Source: CAZRIE01 sp964600075 (GTDB lineage Bacteria > Bacteroidota > Bacteroidia > Flavobacteriales > Flavobacteriaceae). Taken from it: DNA of 45,982 nucleotides. The stretch lies in NCBI GenBank assembly GCA_964600075.1, contig CAZRIE010000023.1:1-45982 (forward strand). The letters are read 5' to 3'. The notes below the pieces were generated by a model. That model had not been told where the DNA came from, made no database searches, and saw only the letters and a program-made list of their open reading frames with translations. The stretch's first letter is position 1; every line of letters begins with the position of its first letter. The translations under genes were made by a program, and so were the position numbers. Of this stretch, positions 8,145 to 16,900 are shown in pieces.

Positions 8145-9227
8145 CTAGCCGTTGATAATTTTCTCCTGGTGATTGATAGATTCTTGGTGAATGGCCTTGA
8201 ACATTTTCAAAACAAACTCTTCACTGAGCCCCTTTGATTCGCCTTCCAAAATCATAGCACCTAAAATTTGGTTCCACCGATTAGACTGCAGTACAGCCAC
8301 ATTTTTTTCCTTTTTCAAAGCTCCGATACCATCGGAAACTTTCATACGCTTGCCCATAGTTTCGATCAACTGACCGTCGAAAATATCAATTTGCGCCCTT
8401 AAGTTGCTCAACTTCGCATTGTATTCCGCTTCACTATCGCTCTCTTTTCTAATACGCAGATCTTTCATAATCTGGACCAAGCTATCGGGAGTCACCTGCT
8501 GTGCAGCATCGCTCCATGCGTTATCGGGATCGTGATGGGTCTCGATCATTAGACCGTCGAAATTTAGATCCAAGGCAGTTTGCGAAATATCAAGGATCAT
8601 GTCGCGCTTGCCCGTAATGTGCGATGGGTCATTGATAATGGGCAGATCGGGAAACCTGGTCTGTAGATCAATCGCCAGTTGCCATTCGGGAATGTTTCTG
8701 TATTTGGTTTTTTCATAAGTGGAAAAACCTCTGTGGATAACCCCAAGTTTCTTTATGTTGGCCGTATGCAAACGCTCGACTGCACCTAACCAAAGTGAAA
8801 GATCAGGATTCACGGGATTCTTAATCAATACCACTTTATCGGTACCTTCTAAGGCATCAGCAATTTCTTGTACGATAAACGGGCTTACGGTAGAGCGTGC
8901 TCCAATCCACAATAAATCGATATCATGCTCCAAAGCTAGTTCGACGTGGGCACGATTAGCAACTTCAGTCGCGGTTTTCATACCCGTCTCCGACTTTACT
9001 TTTTGTAACCATTTTAAACCGAGAGCACCCACACCTTCAAAATTTCCGGGGCGGGTACGGGGTTTCCATATACCGGCTCGGTAATAATTGACATCTGTAT
9101 CCTTTAAGCTATGGGCAATACCCAATACTTGTTCTTCGGTCTCCGCACTACATGGCCCTGCTATCACTAGTGGATGATCTAAACCCAAATCATCTAACCA
9201 TGCTCTCATTTGTTTTGTGTTTTCCAT
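8145..9227 (-). CDS. Bifunctional 3-deoxy-7-phosphoheptulonate synthase / chorismate mutase
   Basis: The 360-residue protein fuses an N-terminal DAHP synthase of the KDO8P-synthase-like type (residues ~1-260) to a C-terminal AroQ chorismate mutase (~265-350). The synthase half shows VIAGPCSAETEEQ, YRAGIWKPRTRPGNFEG, LWIGARSTVSPF, LIKNPVNPD, VIHRGFSTY and PIINDPSHITGKRD, the usual PEP/E4P and metal residues. The mutase half has the helical LRAQIDIFDGQLIETMGKRMKVSDGIGALKKEKN pattern (quoted in parts: LRAQIDIFDGQLIE and GKRMKVSDGIGALK). It commits carbon to the shikimate pathway and converts chorismate to prephenate. Last gene of the pheA operon, so under the leader attenuator; in such fusions the mutase domain often serves as allosteric sensor. 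Confidence 0.93.
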   Translation of the reverse strand: MENTKQMRAWLDDLGLDHPLVIAGPCSAETEEQVLGIAHSLKDTDVNYYRAGIWKPRTRPGNFEGVGALGLKWLQKVKSETGMKTATEVANRAHVELALEHDIDLLWIGARSTVSPFIVQEIADALEGTDKVVLIKNPVNPDLSLWLGAVERLHTANIKKLGVIHRGFSTYEKTKYRNIPEWQLAIDLQTRFPDLPIINDPSHITGKRDMILDISQTALDLNFDGLMIETHHDPDNAWSDAAQQVTPDSLVQIMKDLRIRKESDSEAEYNAKLSNLRAQIDIFDGQLIETMGKRMKVSDGIGALKKEKNVAVLQSNRWNQILGAMILEGESKGLSEEFVLKMFKAIHQESINHQEKIING

Positions 9228-9368
9228 TGTACTATTTAGTTTACTTTTTGTTCTTGATTCAATATTTCATATTACTTCACCAACACCCCCTTATACATTC
9301 CTCCCGTTCTTGCATCGTTTTTCGGATACAAGTCAAGGAGACAATTTTACCGACCAGTTTGAAAGTCG

Positions 9369-10241
9369 CTAGTTACTTGGTGATTTTTTATTCAAAGGTA
9401 TTCCATTAAGAATTTCCTTTATTTTATTCGTGTCGTTCATTTCCTTATAAATGCCTTTGTAATCCCCTTTCTCCAACAATTCCTTGAATTCTTGCAGGTT
9501 TTGAATGTACTCTTCTAGGGTCTCTACTACATTTTCTTTGTTCTGCTCAAAAATAGGCGTCCACATGGCTGGTGAGCTTTTTGCTAGGCGTACGGTGCTT
9601 TCGAATCCACTGCCTGCCATGTCAAAAATATCACGTTCATTTTTCTCTTTCTCAATAACCGTCTTTCCCAACATAAAAGAACTGATATGTGACAAATGTG
9701 ATACGTAGGCAATGTGCTTATCGTGCGCCTCGGGGTTCATATATCGAATACGCATACCCATCTGCTGAAACAGTTCTAATGCCTTTTCTTGTAATTTAAA
9801 GGCCGTTTTTTCTACCTCGCAAATAATGTTCGTTTTGCCTTCGTATAAGTTTTCAATAGCCGCGGAAGGACCTGAAAATTCTGTCCCTGCAATAGGATGG
9901 GCCGCTAAATAATTTCGTCTTTTCGGATGGTTCTCCAAAGTCTTACAAATGAGACTTTTGGTCGAACCCCCATCAAAGACTACACAACCATCGTTAACAA
10001 TATCTAATATTTTGGGAAGTTCTCGAACCATAACATCTACCGGAATACTGACAATTACCACATCTGCAATGTCAAGTTTGTCATAACTCGATTTCGAATC
10101 TACAATACCCAATTCAAAAGCCTCATCTAGATGGGAAACATTGGTGTCTATCCCATATATCTTGGCTTCAGGGCGCAAACGTTTGATGTCCTTTGCGAAA
10201 GACCCCCCTATTAATCCGATACCGATGATGAATACGTTCAT
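9369..10241 (-). CDS. tyrA: Prephenate dehydrogenase
   Basis: TyrA oxidatively decarboxylates prephenate to 4-hydroxyphenylpyruvate for tyrosine synthesis. The N-terminus is a Rossmann fold with GxGxxG (FIIGIGLIGGSFAKDI) and an acidic NAD-selecting residue in GIDTN; DVVIVSIPVDVM follows, then the substrate-site segment LAAHPIAGTEFSGPSAA and HDKHIAYVSHLSHISSFML. Length 290 is that of a dehydrogenase without a C-terminal ACT domain, so feedback by tyrosine at protein level is not evident. Third gene of the minus-strand aromatic operon, 179 bp after the aminotransferase gene. Confidence 0.93.
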   Translation of the reverse strand: MNVFIIGIGLIGGSFAKDIKRLRPEAKIYGIDTNVSHLDEAFELGIVDSKSSYDKLDIADVVIVSIPVDVMVRELPKILDIVNDGCVVFDGGSTKSLICKTLENHPKRRNYLAAHPIAGTEFSGPSAAIENLYEGKTNIICEVEKTAFKLQEKALELFQQMGMRIRYMNPEAHDKHIAYVSHLSHISSFMLGKTVIEKEKNERDIFDMAGSGFESTVRLAKSSPAMWTPIFEQNKENVVETLEEYIQNLQEFKELLEKGDYKGIYKEMNDTNKIKEILNGIPLNKKSPSN

Positions 10242-10377
10242 GTTTTTGCCTGCTGAAATACGTTACCCCTTTTTTTAAAATTTTCGACAAATATTCGCCA
10301 ACCCCCCTTACCGCAATCAAGGAGGGAGTTTATTCTGCTAGCGTTGAAAATTTTACGTGCCATTCAATTTTAACTTT

Positions 10378-10421
10378 TTTGCGTTTTACTTCTTACCTTC
10401 TAATTCGTACCTCGTACCTTT
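10378..10421. repeat. Iterated 'TTCGTACCTCGTACCTT' words
   Basis: TACCTTCTAATTCGTACCTCGTACC-like words in the tyrA/aminotransferase gap. The same family appears near 21258-21290 and 40330-40360. Intergenic low-complexity repeat, no gene. Confidence 0.5.
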
Positions 10422-11566
10422 TAAAAACGCCCGATTGCTTCCCGAATCTTATCCTCGGTCACACATAGCGAAAATCGAATATATCCTTCGCCATTACTTC
10501 CAAAAATAGTTCCCGGGGTGATGAAAATGTTCTTATTGTACAAAACTCTATCTATAAATTCTTCTGCGGATTTGCTTCCCACCGGTAATTTGGCCCAAAC
10601 GAACATTCCGACCGAACTCCTGTCATAGGTACAATTCAATTTATCCGCTAATTCGAAAATGGAATCCCTTCGTAATGTATATACCTTGTTCAACCCATCA
10701 TACCAATCTTGACTACTTTTCAACGCGGTAATCGCGCCTTTTTGAATACCGTAGAACATGCCGGAATCCATATTGCTCTTGACTTTTAAAATCGCATTGA
10801 TATGCTCGGTACTACCCAAGACCATGCCCACACGCCATCCGGCCATATTAAAGGTCTTGCTCAGAGAATTCAGTTCCAATGCAACATCCTTTGCTCCTTC
10901 CACAGTCAAAATACTTTCGGGATTATCGTTCAAAACAAAACTATACGGATTGTCGTTAACCAATAAAATATCGTTCTTCTTGGCAAAAGCCACCAATTTT
11001 TCAAACTGGGCCTTGGTAGCGGTTGCCCCAGTCGGCATATGCGGATAGCTGACCCACATAATCTTTACCTTTGACAGGTCTTGCTTTTGCAAAACCTCCA
11101 AATCGGGAAACCATCCGTTCTCAGCGGTCAGGTTATAATACTTGGCCTCTGCACCCACCAGTTTGGTTACCGAGGTGTACGTGGGGTACCCCGGATTGGG
11201 AATCAGAACAGCATCCCCTTCGTTCAAAAAGGCCATGCTAATATGCATGATACCTTCTTTGGAACCCATCAACGGCAAAATCTCGTTCACCGGATTTGCA
11301 ATTACCTGAAATTTTGAGCTGTAAAACTCCGCTATCGCCTCCCGCAATTCAGGTAGGGCTTGATAGCTTTGGTACTGGTGTGCACCATCTTCTAGAACTG
11401 CACTTTGAATACTTGCTATAATTTCTTTGGAAGGTGCCAAATCAGGACTACCAATACCCATATTTATTATAGGACGACCTTCGGCCATGAGACCGCGTAC
11501 CTCTCTCAGTTTTTTTGAGAAATAATACTCCTCCACAGTATGTAAACGATTTGCCGTTTGAATCAT
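10421..11566 (-). CDS. Class I/II PLP-dependent aminotransferase (probably aromatic/prephenate or phenylpyruvate aminotransferase)
   Basis: A 381-residue fold-type I aminotransferase. Landmarks: NMGIGSPDLAPS near residue 36, LIPNPGYPTYTS, the cofactor-binding ASP in VNDNPYSF, and the Schiff-base lysine in SLSKTFNMAGWRVG (Lys237, Arg245). ARG in the C-terminal YIRFSL should bind the substrate carboxylate. Its position between pheA and tyrA suggests it supplies the amino group to phenylpyruvate, 4-hydroxyphenylpyruvate or prephenate; sequence alone does not separate these from aspartate aminotransferase activity. Its ATG overlaps the pheA stop by four bases (ATGA), indicating coupling. Confidence 0.88.
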   Translation of the reverse strand: MIQTANRLHTVEEYYFSKKLREVRGLMAEGRPIINMGIGSPDLAPSKEIIASIQSAVLEDGAHQYQSYQALPELREAIAEFYSSKFQVIANPVNEILPLMGSKEGIMHISMAFLNEGDAVLIPNPGYPTYTSVTKLVGAEAKYYNLTAENGWFPDLEVLQKQDLSKVKIMWVSYPHMPTGATATKAQFEKLVAFAKKNDILLVNDNPYSFVLNDNPESILTVEGAKDVALELNSLSKTFNMAGWRVGMVLGSTEHINAILKVKSNMDSGMFYGIQKGAITALKSSQDWYDGLNKVYTLRRDSIFELADKLNCTYDRSSVGMFVWAKLPVGSKSAEEFIDRVLYNKNIFITPGTIFGSNGEGYIRFSLCVTEDKIREAIGRF

Positions 11567-12390
11567 AATCTGGCATTTTTATATTCACCCAAAACTTTAA
11601 AATCTTCTGCCATGATGTTCAAAAGCGATTTGGCCTTGTCAAATTGCTCATATTCTTCAAAAGTAACATCGACAAAAAAGGCATATTTCCATGGCGTTTC
11701 GATTATCGGCAGCGATTGTATTTTGGTCAGGTTCAGATGGCAATCGCTCATTACGTTAAGCACAGTCGCCAAACTACCACGCTTATGGCCTGTCACAAAT
11801 CGCATGGAAGCCTTGTTAATTTCTTCCTTGGGCAGCTCCTTATTTTTTGTCTTTACAATGATAAAACGGGTCGCGTTATTTTTGATGGTCTGTATTTCCG
11901 CAGCTACGATGTCCAAACTGTACAAATCAGCTGCGACCTTGGGCGCAATGGCTGCAATATGCTTTAAACTTTCGTCTTGAATGCGTTTTGCCGTCTCCGC
12001 CGTATCTACATCTTCAACCATTTTTATATGAGGATACTCGCGGAAAAACTCCTTGCACTGTAGTAGGGCCATGGGATGTGACTTGACTTCTTCGATATCA
12101 TCGATTCGCTGCCCCTTCAGGGCCATAAGGTTGTGATGTATATTTAGATAGTACTCCCCAATAATATGTAGATTATTATGATAGACCAATGCATAATTGG
12201 GAATAATGGAGCCCGCAATCGAATTTTCGATAGCCATAATGCCTTTGTTAGCAGACCCATCTAGTAACCGATCGACCAAATAATCGAATGACATACATTC
12301 GACTAGATCGGTATCATCACCGAAGTAGTCGCGCGATACTTGATGATGGTTAGATCCCCTAATCCCCTGTATAGCTATTTTTAGTTTCAT
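11563..12390 (-). CDS. pheA: Prephenate dehydratase
   Basis: PheA converts prephenate to phenylpyruvate. The 275-residue protein has a catalytic domain (1-185) with MAIENSIAGSI, SHPMALLQC and the NNATRFIIV segment containing the Thr-Arg-Phe (174-176) motif, followed by an ACT domain (195-275) with HKRGSLATVLNVM in place of the usual GALA motif. The Phe-binding ESRP motif is replaced by QSLP in LTKIQSLP (221-228), which may mean altered allosteric feedback. First gene of the aromatic operon; its leader holds a Phe-rich peptide and terminator. The start codon is preceded by GGAGAGGCC, a good Shine-Dalgarno-like sequence for a Bacteroidetes gene. Confidence 0.94.
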   Translation of the reverse strand: MKLKIAIQGIRGSNHHQVSRDYFGDDTDLVECMSFDYLVDRLLDGSANKGIMAIENSIAGSIIPNYALVYHNNLHIIGEYYLNIHHNLMALKGQRIDDIEEVKSHPMALLQCKEFFREYPHIKMVEDVDTAETAKRIQDESLKHIAAIAPKVAADLYSLDIVAAEIQTIKNNATRFIIVKTKNKELPKEEINKASMRFVTGHKRGSLATVLNVMSDCHLNLTKIQSLPIIETPWKYAFFVDVTFEEYEQFDKAKSLLNIMAEDFKVLGEYKNARL

Positions 12391-12420
12391 GGCCTCTCCT
12401 AGCCCCTCCTAAGGAGGGGA
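12391..12420. repeat. Palindromic 'CCCCTCCTAAGGAGGGG' word directly before pheA
   Basis: A 17-base odd palindrome (12403-12419) next to GGCCTCTCC. Related words are at 20066-20090 and near 40228. The 12-mer ending in the pheA start codon is identical to the one at the dtd start (6359-6370), so this repeat family may supply the ribosome binding site. Confidence 0.55.
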
Positions 12421-12456
12421 TTTGTAGGGCCAAATTAAAATTCGGCCCATATCAAC

Positions 12457-12525
12457 AAAAAAAGTCCCGTTTTTCACGGGACTTCTAAATAATATCTTGG
12501 TTACAATATACTATATCAGTCCCGT
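12457..12525 (-). promoter_or_regulatory. Phe attenuator: antiterminator/terminator switch upstream of pheA
   Basis: Read on the minus strand, segment 1 ACGGGACT (12518-12525) lies in the last codons of the leader peptide. Segment 2 AGTCCCGT (12476-12483) is complementary both to segment 1 and to segment 3 ACGGGACT (12463-12470). Pairing 2:3 gives a nine-pair hairpin AAGTCCCGT-gaaaa-ACGGGACTT running into seven T (12457-12463), an intrinsic terminator 67 bases before pheA. Pairing 1:2 prevents it. A ribosome stalled on the Phe codons would leave segment 1 free and allow read-through; one that reaches the stop codon covers segment 1 and allows termination. The mechanism is inferred; sequences and complementarity are seen. 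Confidence 0.88.
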
Positions 12526-12582
12526 ACCTCTCTTAAAAAAGAAGTAAAAAAAGAAACCACTATAAAAATATTGTTTTGACAT
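12511..12582 (-). CDS. Phe-rich leader peptide of the aromatic operon (pheL-like)
   Basis: A 23-codon reading frame with ATG at 12580-12582 and TAG at 12511-12513. The peptide reads MSKQYFYSG, then FFFYFFF, then KRGTGLI: seven Phe and three Tyr codons, ten aromatic residues of 23. The stop codon lies 27 bases before the terminator stem of the pheA operon, and the last codons overlap the antiterminator segment. This is the architecture of a transcription-attenuation leader in which Phe-tRNA (perhaps also Tyr-tRNA) scarcity stalls the ribosome. No strong Shine-Dalgarno is visible, as usual in this phylum. Too short for standard gene callers. Confidence 0.85.
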   Translation of the reverse strand: MSKQYFYSGFFFYFFFKRGTGLI

Positions 12583-12600
12583 TGTACACTTAAACTTCGG

Positions 12601-12629
12601 CTAAAGTAACAATTATATTTAAAAATCAA
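12601..12629 (-). promoter_or_regulatory. Candidate promoter of the aromatic operon leader
   Basis: On the minus strand TTG (12627-12629), an 18-base spacer and TACTTTAG (12601-12608), one mismatch from the Bacteroidetes TAnnTTTG box. The start of transcription would fall about 10 bases before the leader-peptide ATG. Confidence 0.45.
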
Positions 12630-12726
12630 ATAGTTGGGGATTATTTTTTTTGTATTAAGTTTAGTTTACTGCAATAACTATGGATTCTTTTGAGATTTCC
12701 ATGTGAGATTAGGAATATCAGATTTA

Positions 12727-12756
12727 TTGGGATGACTGCTTTATTGTTTATTTTTG
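12727..12756 (+). promoter_or_regulatory. Consensus Bacteroidetes promoter of gldA
   Basis: TTG (12727-12729), 19-base spacer, TATTTTTG (12749-12756): an exact match to the TTG-N17-23-TAnnTTTG pattern. Transcription should begin near 12762, leaving an untranslated leader of about ten bases before the gldA ATG. Confidence 0.7.
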
Positions 12757-12772
12757 AAGAAACCTTTAAGAA

Positions 12773-13666
12773 ATGTCGATTGCGGTCAAAAACATCACGA
12801 AAAGCTTCGGAAATCAAAAAGCCTTAGACGATATTACCTTCAAGCTCCAAAAAGGGGAAATCGTAGGCTTTTTAGGCCCGAACGGAGCCGGAAAATCGAC
12901 CATGATGAAGATTTTGACCACCTACCACGAAGCTGATGAAGGTGAGGCACAAGTCAATTCATTCGACGTACTTAGCGATAAAAAGAATGTACAGAAGAGT
13001 ATCGGCTACCTCCCCGAACACAACCCCCTGTATTTGGATATGTACGTAAAGGAATATCTTGCTTTCAATGCTGATGTCTATAAAACGGATAAAACCAGGA
13101 TTGCCGAGGTCGTAGAACAGATCGGACTTACCCCGGAGGTCCATAAAAAAATTGGTCAACTTTCTAAAGGTTACCGGCAACGTGTGGGGCTCGCTGCCGC
13201 CCTCTTGCACGACCCGGATGTTCTGATTCTAGACGAACCCACTACGGGACTAGACCCCAATCAATTACTCGAAATACGAAAACTCATCAAAGAAATTGGT
13301 AAAAAAAAGACCATTCTACTCTCTACCCATATCATGAAGGAAGTGGAAGCTGTCTGCGACCGCGTGTTGATCATCAACAAAGGTGTTTTGGTGGCGGACA
13401 AAAAACTCTCGGATCTGCGCGAAGAAGACGAACAAATTATAGAAGTGGAATTCGATTATCGCGTAGAAGAAGTTTTTTTGAGCCAACTGCCGCATGTAAG
13501 CCATGTTAAAAATACGGGCGGATTTATTTACGAAGTTACTTTCAAAACCTCAAAAGATATGCGTCCCGAAGTTTTTGATTTTGCACATGACAATAAACTA
13601 AAAACGCTGCAATTGAGCAGAAAAAACAAGAATTTAGAGAGCTTGTTTACCGAACTTACTTCGTGA
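12773..13666 (+). CDS. gldA: Gliding motility ABC transporter ATP-binding subunit
   Basis: GldA is the cytoplasmic ATPase of the GldA/F/G ABC transporter associated with gliding in Bacteroidetes. Walker A is GPNGAGKST near residue 36, the Q-loop region GYLPEHNPLY, the signature LSKGYRQRVGLA near residue 127, Walker B VLILDEPTTGLD, and the switch His in LSTHIMKEVE. The C-terminal ~85 residues (IIEVEFDYRVEEVFL...NLESLFTEL) form the usual extra domain. Length 297 matches GldA. gldF and gldG are not adjacent, as is common. It stands alone on the plus strand, divergent from the aromatic operon. Some annotators would call it only a generic ABC ATPase. Confidence 0.9.
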   Translation: MSIAVKNITKSFGNQKALDDITFKLQKGEIVGFLGPNGAGKSTMMKILTTYHEADEGEAQVNSFDVLSDKKNVQKSIGYLPEHNPLYLDMYVKEYLAFNADVYKTDKTRIAEVVEQIGLTPEVHKKIGQLSKGYRQRVGLAAALLHDPDVLILDEPTTGLDPNQLLEIRKLIKEIGKKKTILLSTHIMKEVEAVCDRVLIINKGVLVADKKLSDLREEDEQIIEVEFDYRVEEVFLSQLPHVSHVKNTGGFIYEVTFKTSKDMRPEVFDFAHDNKLKTLQLSRKNKNLESLFTELTS

Positions 13667-13930
13667 TTTCTGATAAGCTATTGGTAAGACGGAATAACTA
13701 AAACTTCAAGGCCAGCCCCCACCCATTTTCATAACTAGTAGGCACTCATAAAAACGATGTTCTTCCAACTAAGTTATCGTTGCATTCTAAAATGCCCTCC
13801 TTATTATTTTTTGGGGCCGAGTGATAGAAAATCAAACCAACTCTAGGCCTGTTGTGGCAAAGACGATAACCGGACCTGTAACAGATTCATTAACTATAAA
13901 CCAGAATACAGAACCAAAATTGCAAACGCA
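13667..13930. other. Gap without recognised feature
   Basis: 264 bases between convergent gldA and the large lipoprotein gene. No convincing hairpin terminator, open frame or repeat was found. Confidence 0.5.
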
Positions 13931-16900
13931 TCAGGTTTTATCTAGTGGATTCAAAGCCTTTAGATAGGCCACTAAATCCAATACTTCCGCATCGGTCAAG
14001 GTATTCAACAAGCCTTCCGGCATCATAGATTTCGGGGTCGTCTCCCGCGAATTAATACTGGATTTATTGATTGTTATGGGTTCTTGCCCGACGACACGCA
14101 AACTCAGGCTACGGTCATTTTCGGATATCACATTTCCGCTATAGGTTCGCCCATCTTGCGTAGTAATCACCACTAATTTATAATCATCTTGTATCTCTCC
14201 ACTCGGTTCTAGAATATTACCTAGCAGATAGGCAGTGTTCGTTCGGTTCGACCCGGTGAGTTCTGGCCCGATAATGCCACCTTCGCCATGCATCTTATGA
14301 CAGGCATAGCAGGTATTTTCATAGACTTCCTTGCCTTTCGCAGCACTTGCATTCGCAACAGCGTCATCGGTCAAAAGCCGTTGATATTTGCTGTACTGCC
14401 CTTGCACTCCTCCGGAAATATCGTCTAAGGGCCCCCAGATTTCAACAAAGCCGTTGCCGACCACTCTTCGTAGTTGCAGGGCCACATAGGCGGGGATTTC
14501 CTTTTTGGGCATCGACCCCTCCTTTATCGCATTGGCAAGCTGCCAGCCATAGACCGGTCTTGAGGCCATCGCCTGTATTACTTCTTGCTTCTCGGAAGTC
14601 GAGTATTTAGGATATTGATTTAGAAGTATCTCCCCCAACGCTTTATTGTCATAGGCCGCCACGGCACGAATGGCTTCCGACCGTAGTTCTGGCCGTTGCA
14701 ATAATTGTGGTAATTTCTCTTGAAGTCCGGGGTGCTGTTGTACTGCCAAATTTTTGATAGCGGCCCTTTTTCGGTCGGTATCCGCACCGGAATCGTTCAA
14801 TACAGCAAACATTCTTTTGGCGGCTTCCACATTTCCAAAGCGTTGGGAGATTTCGTCGGCGATAGCTATAATTTTCTCGTTGGAGGGCAACGATTTATAG
14901 GTCGTCGACCAATTTGAAGGTTCTGTCAAATCGGAACGGCCTTCCATACCGGCAAGCATTCCCTTTAATAAATCACTGCTGCCAGCAGAATTTGTTCCGA
15001 TTTCGGTAATCAGTTTTTCTATTTTGTCGGCATCGACCAATCTCCGCGCAATTTTCTGCGTCAGAGAAGGAATTTTACTTTGCTTTGCCAATTGCAAAGC
15101 CTTTTGTGAATCATCGGCTACGAGCGGTTCGATACCGAACCATAGCATTAACGGAATATTCGGATCGTCGACATCTTCGGCTACCTGTACCAATGCGGAA
15201 GCGATACCCCAACGATCTTTCTTGTCGATGCGCTGCAACCCTGCCGCCAGATACATCCGCACGGCAGGAGAATTTTCGTTTTTGGCCATGGCCGTTAGCG
15301 CCTCGATTACGGACTTTTCAGGTTGCCTATCCTCCAACAAAAACTGAATCGTCCAGGCCCGGACATATTGATCTTTATCATCCAGTAAATCGACCAATTG
15401 TTTCGCGTTGCTTGAATTTGTACTATGTAAAGTCCATAGGGCGCGCAACCGCGTATTTTCATTGTCGTTAATGTTCAATAATGCATTCAGACGATCGACC
15501 GCTTTCTTCTCTAGTGGCCTCTGCGAAGCGCGATATTGTAAAATCGTTCGCGCCCGCTGTGCATGCCAATTGCTCTTGCTCAACTGTAGTTCGACCAATT
15601 CCAAATCACTTTTTTTGTTTAGGTCTGTGTATCTGTCCGGCCAATCTTTGGCCCGTGAATTTTCAGGCATGATCCGAAATACCCTTCCAGTATCTTTATT
15701 GACGACTTCCTTTCCACAGATATCGGCATCGTGCCAATCGAGCACATAGAGTCCACCCTCCGGACCTACCTCCATGCTGAACCCAATCCATTGCGCATTG
15801 TTGGCGAGCATAAAATCCTCTCCATGACTAGCCGTAAAGCCTGAACCATTCGGAGTCAGCACATCAGAGAGTACCGCATGTTCATGAATGTTCGCCATAA
15901 ATAGTCGACCTTGTTGTTCCTCCGGAAAAGCATCAGACTGATAGATCCGCGCACCACCATGCGCCGAACGATGTCGGTGGTCCACGATCGTTTTAATATC
16001 ATCATATACATACGGATTAAAATGGCTACCGCCCTGTCGATGGTAGATGCCTCCAGGAATTACATGGAACAAATGGGGAATCACACAGGCGGAGATGAGC
16101 AACTGTCCCTTAGCATCGTAGTCGATACCCCACGGGTTACTGAATCCGTGTGCGACCACTTCAAAGCGCTCTTTAAGGGGATGGTACCGCCATACGCCAC
16201 CGTTAATATCAACACCTTCTGCATTTAAGAGATTTTTTGGAAATTCCTCGCGGTGTTTGTAAATCTTGCCCTCTCCCTTTGGTTTTCGAATGACCGAAGG
16301 TGTTGCAAAGCCCTCTAAACCATATAGCCATCCGTCCGGACCCCAATGGAAACTGTTTATGGTCTCGTGCCGGTCCCGAATGCCCCACCCGGTCAACAGT
16401 ACCTTGATATCCGGTGTATCCGCCTTATCATCATTATTTTTGTCAGGAACAAAAAGCAGGTTTGGTGGTGCGCCTAAAAACAATCCCCCGTGACCTACCG
16501 CGATGGCAGAAGGAAATGGTATTCCTTCCAAGAAAACCTTTTTTGAATCCACGACACCGTCCTTATCGGTATCCTCTAAAATCAAAATACGACTGTCGCC
16601 TGAATTTGAGAATCCATCTTGACGGGATTCATAATCCCTGTTTTCGGCAATCCACATTCTTCCCCTATCGTCCCAACAAAATGCCATCGGTTGGGTAATC
16701 ATCGGTTCGGACGCAAATACATTTACTTGATAGCCTTCTTTTAGCGTCATGGCCTCAACGGCTTCTTGCGGACTTAACAATTTTGCATCGCGTCCTTCCT
16801 GCTGGGCGATTCCCCAAAGGGACGCCGTATTGTACATACCCTTGTCACCCACATAATCTCCCCAGAGGTTGTTCATTTTCATGGCATCCAACTTTCCCGA

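Noticed and set aside
12403..12419. Palindrome before pheA as the operon terminator or operator
   Set aside because: It has a one-base centre and no T-run and belongs to a repeat family found elsewhere; the true terminator is at 12457-12484.
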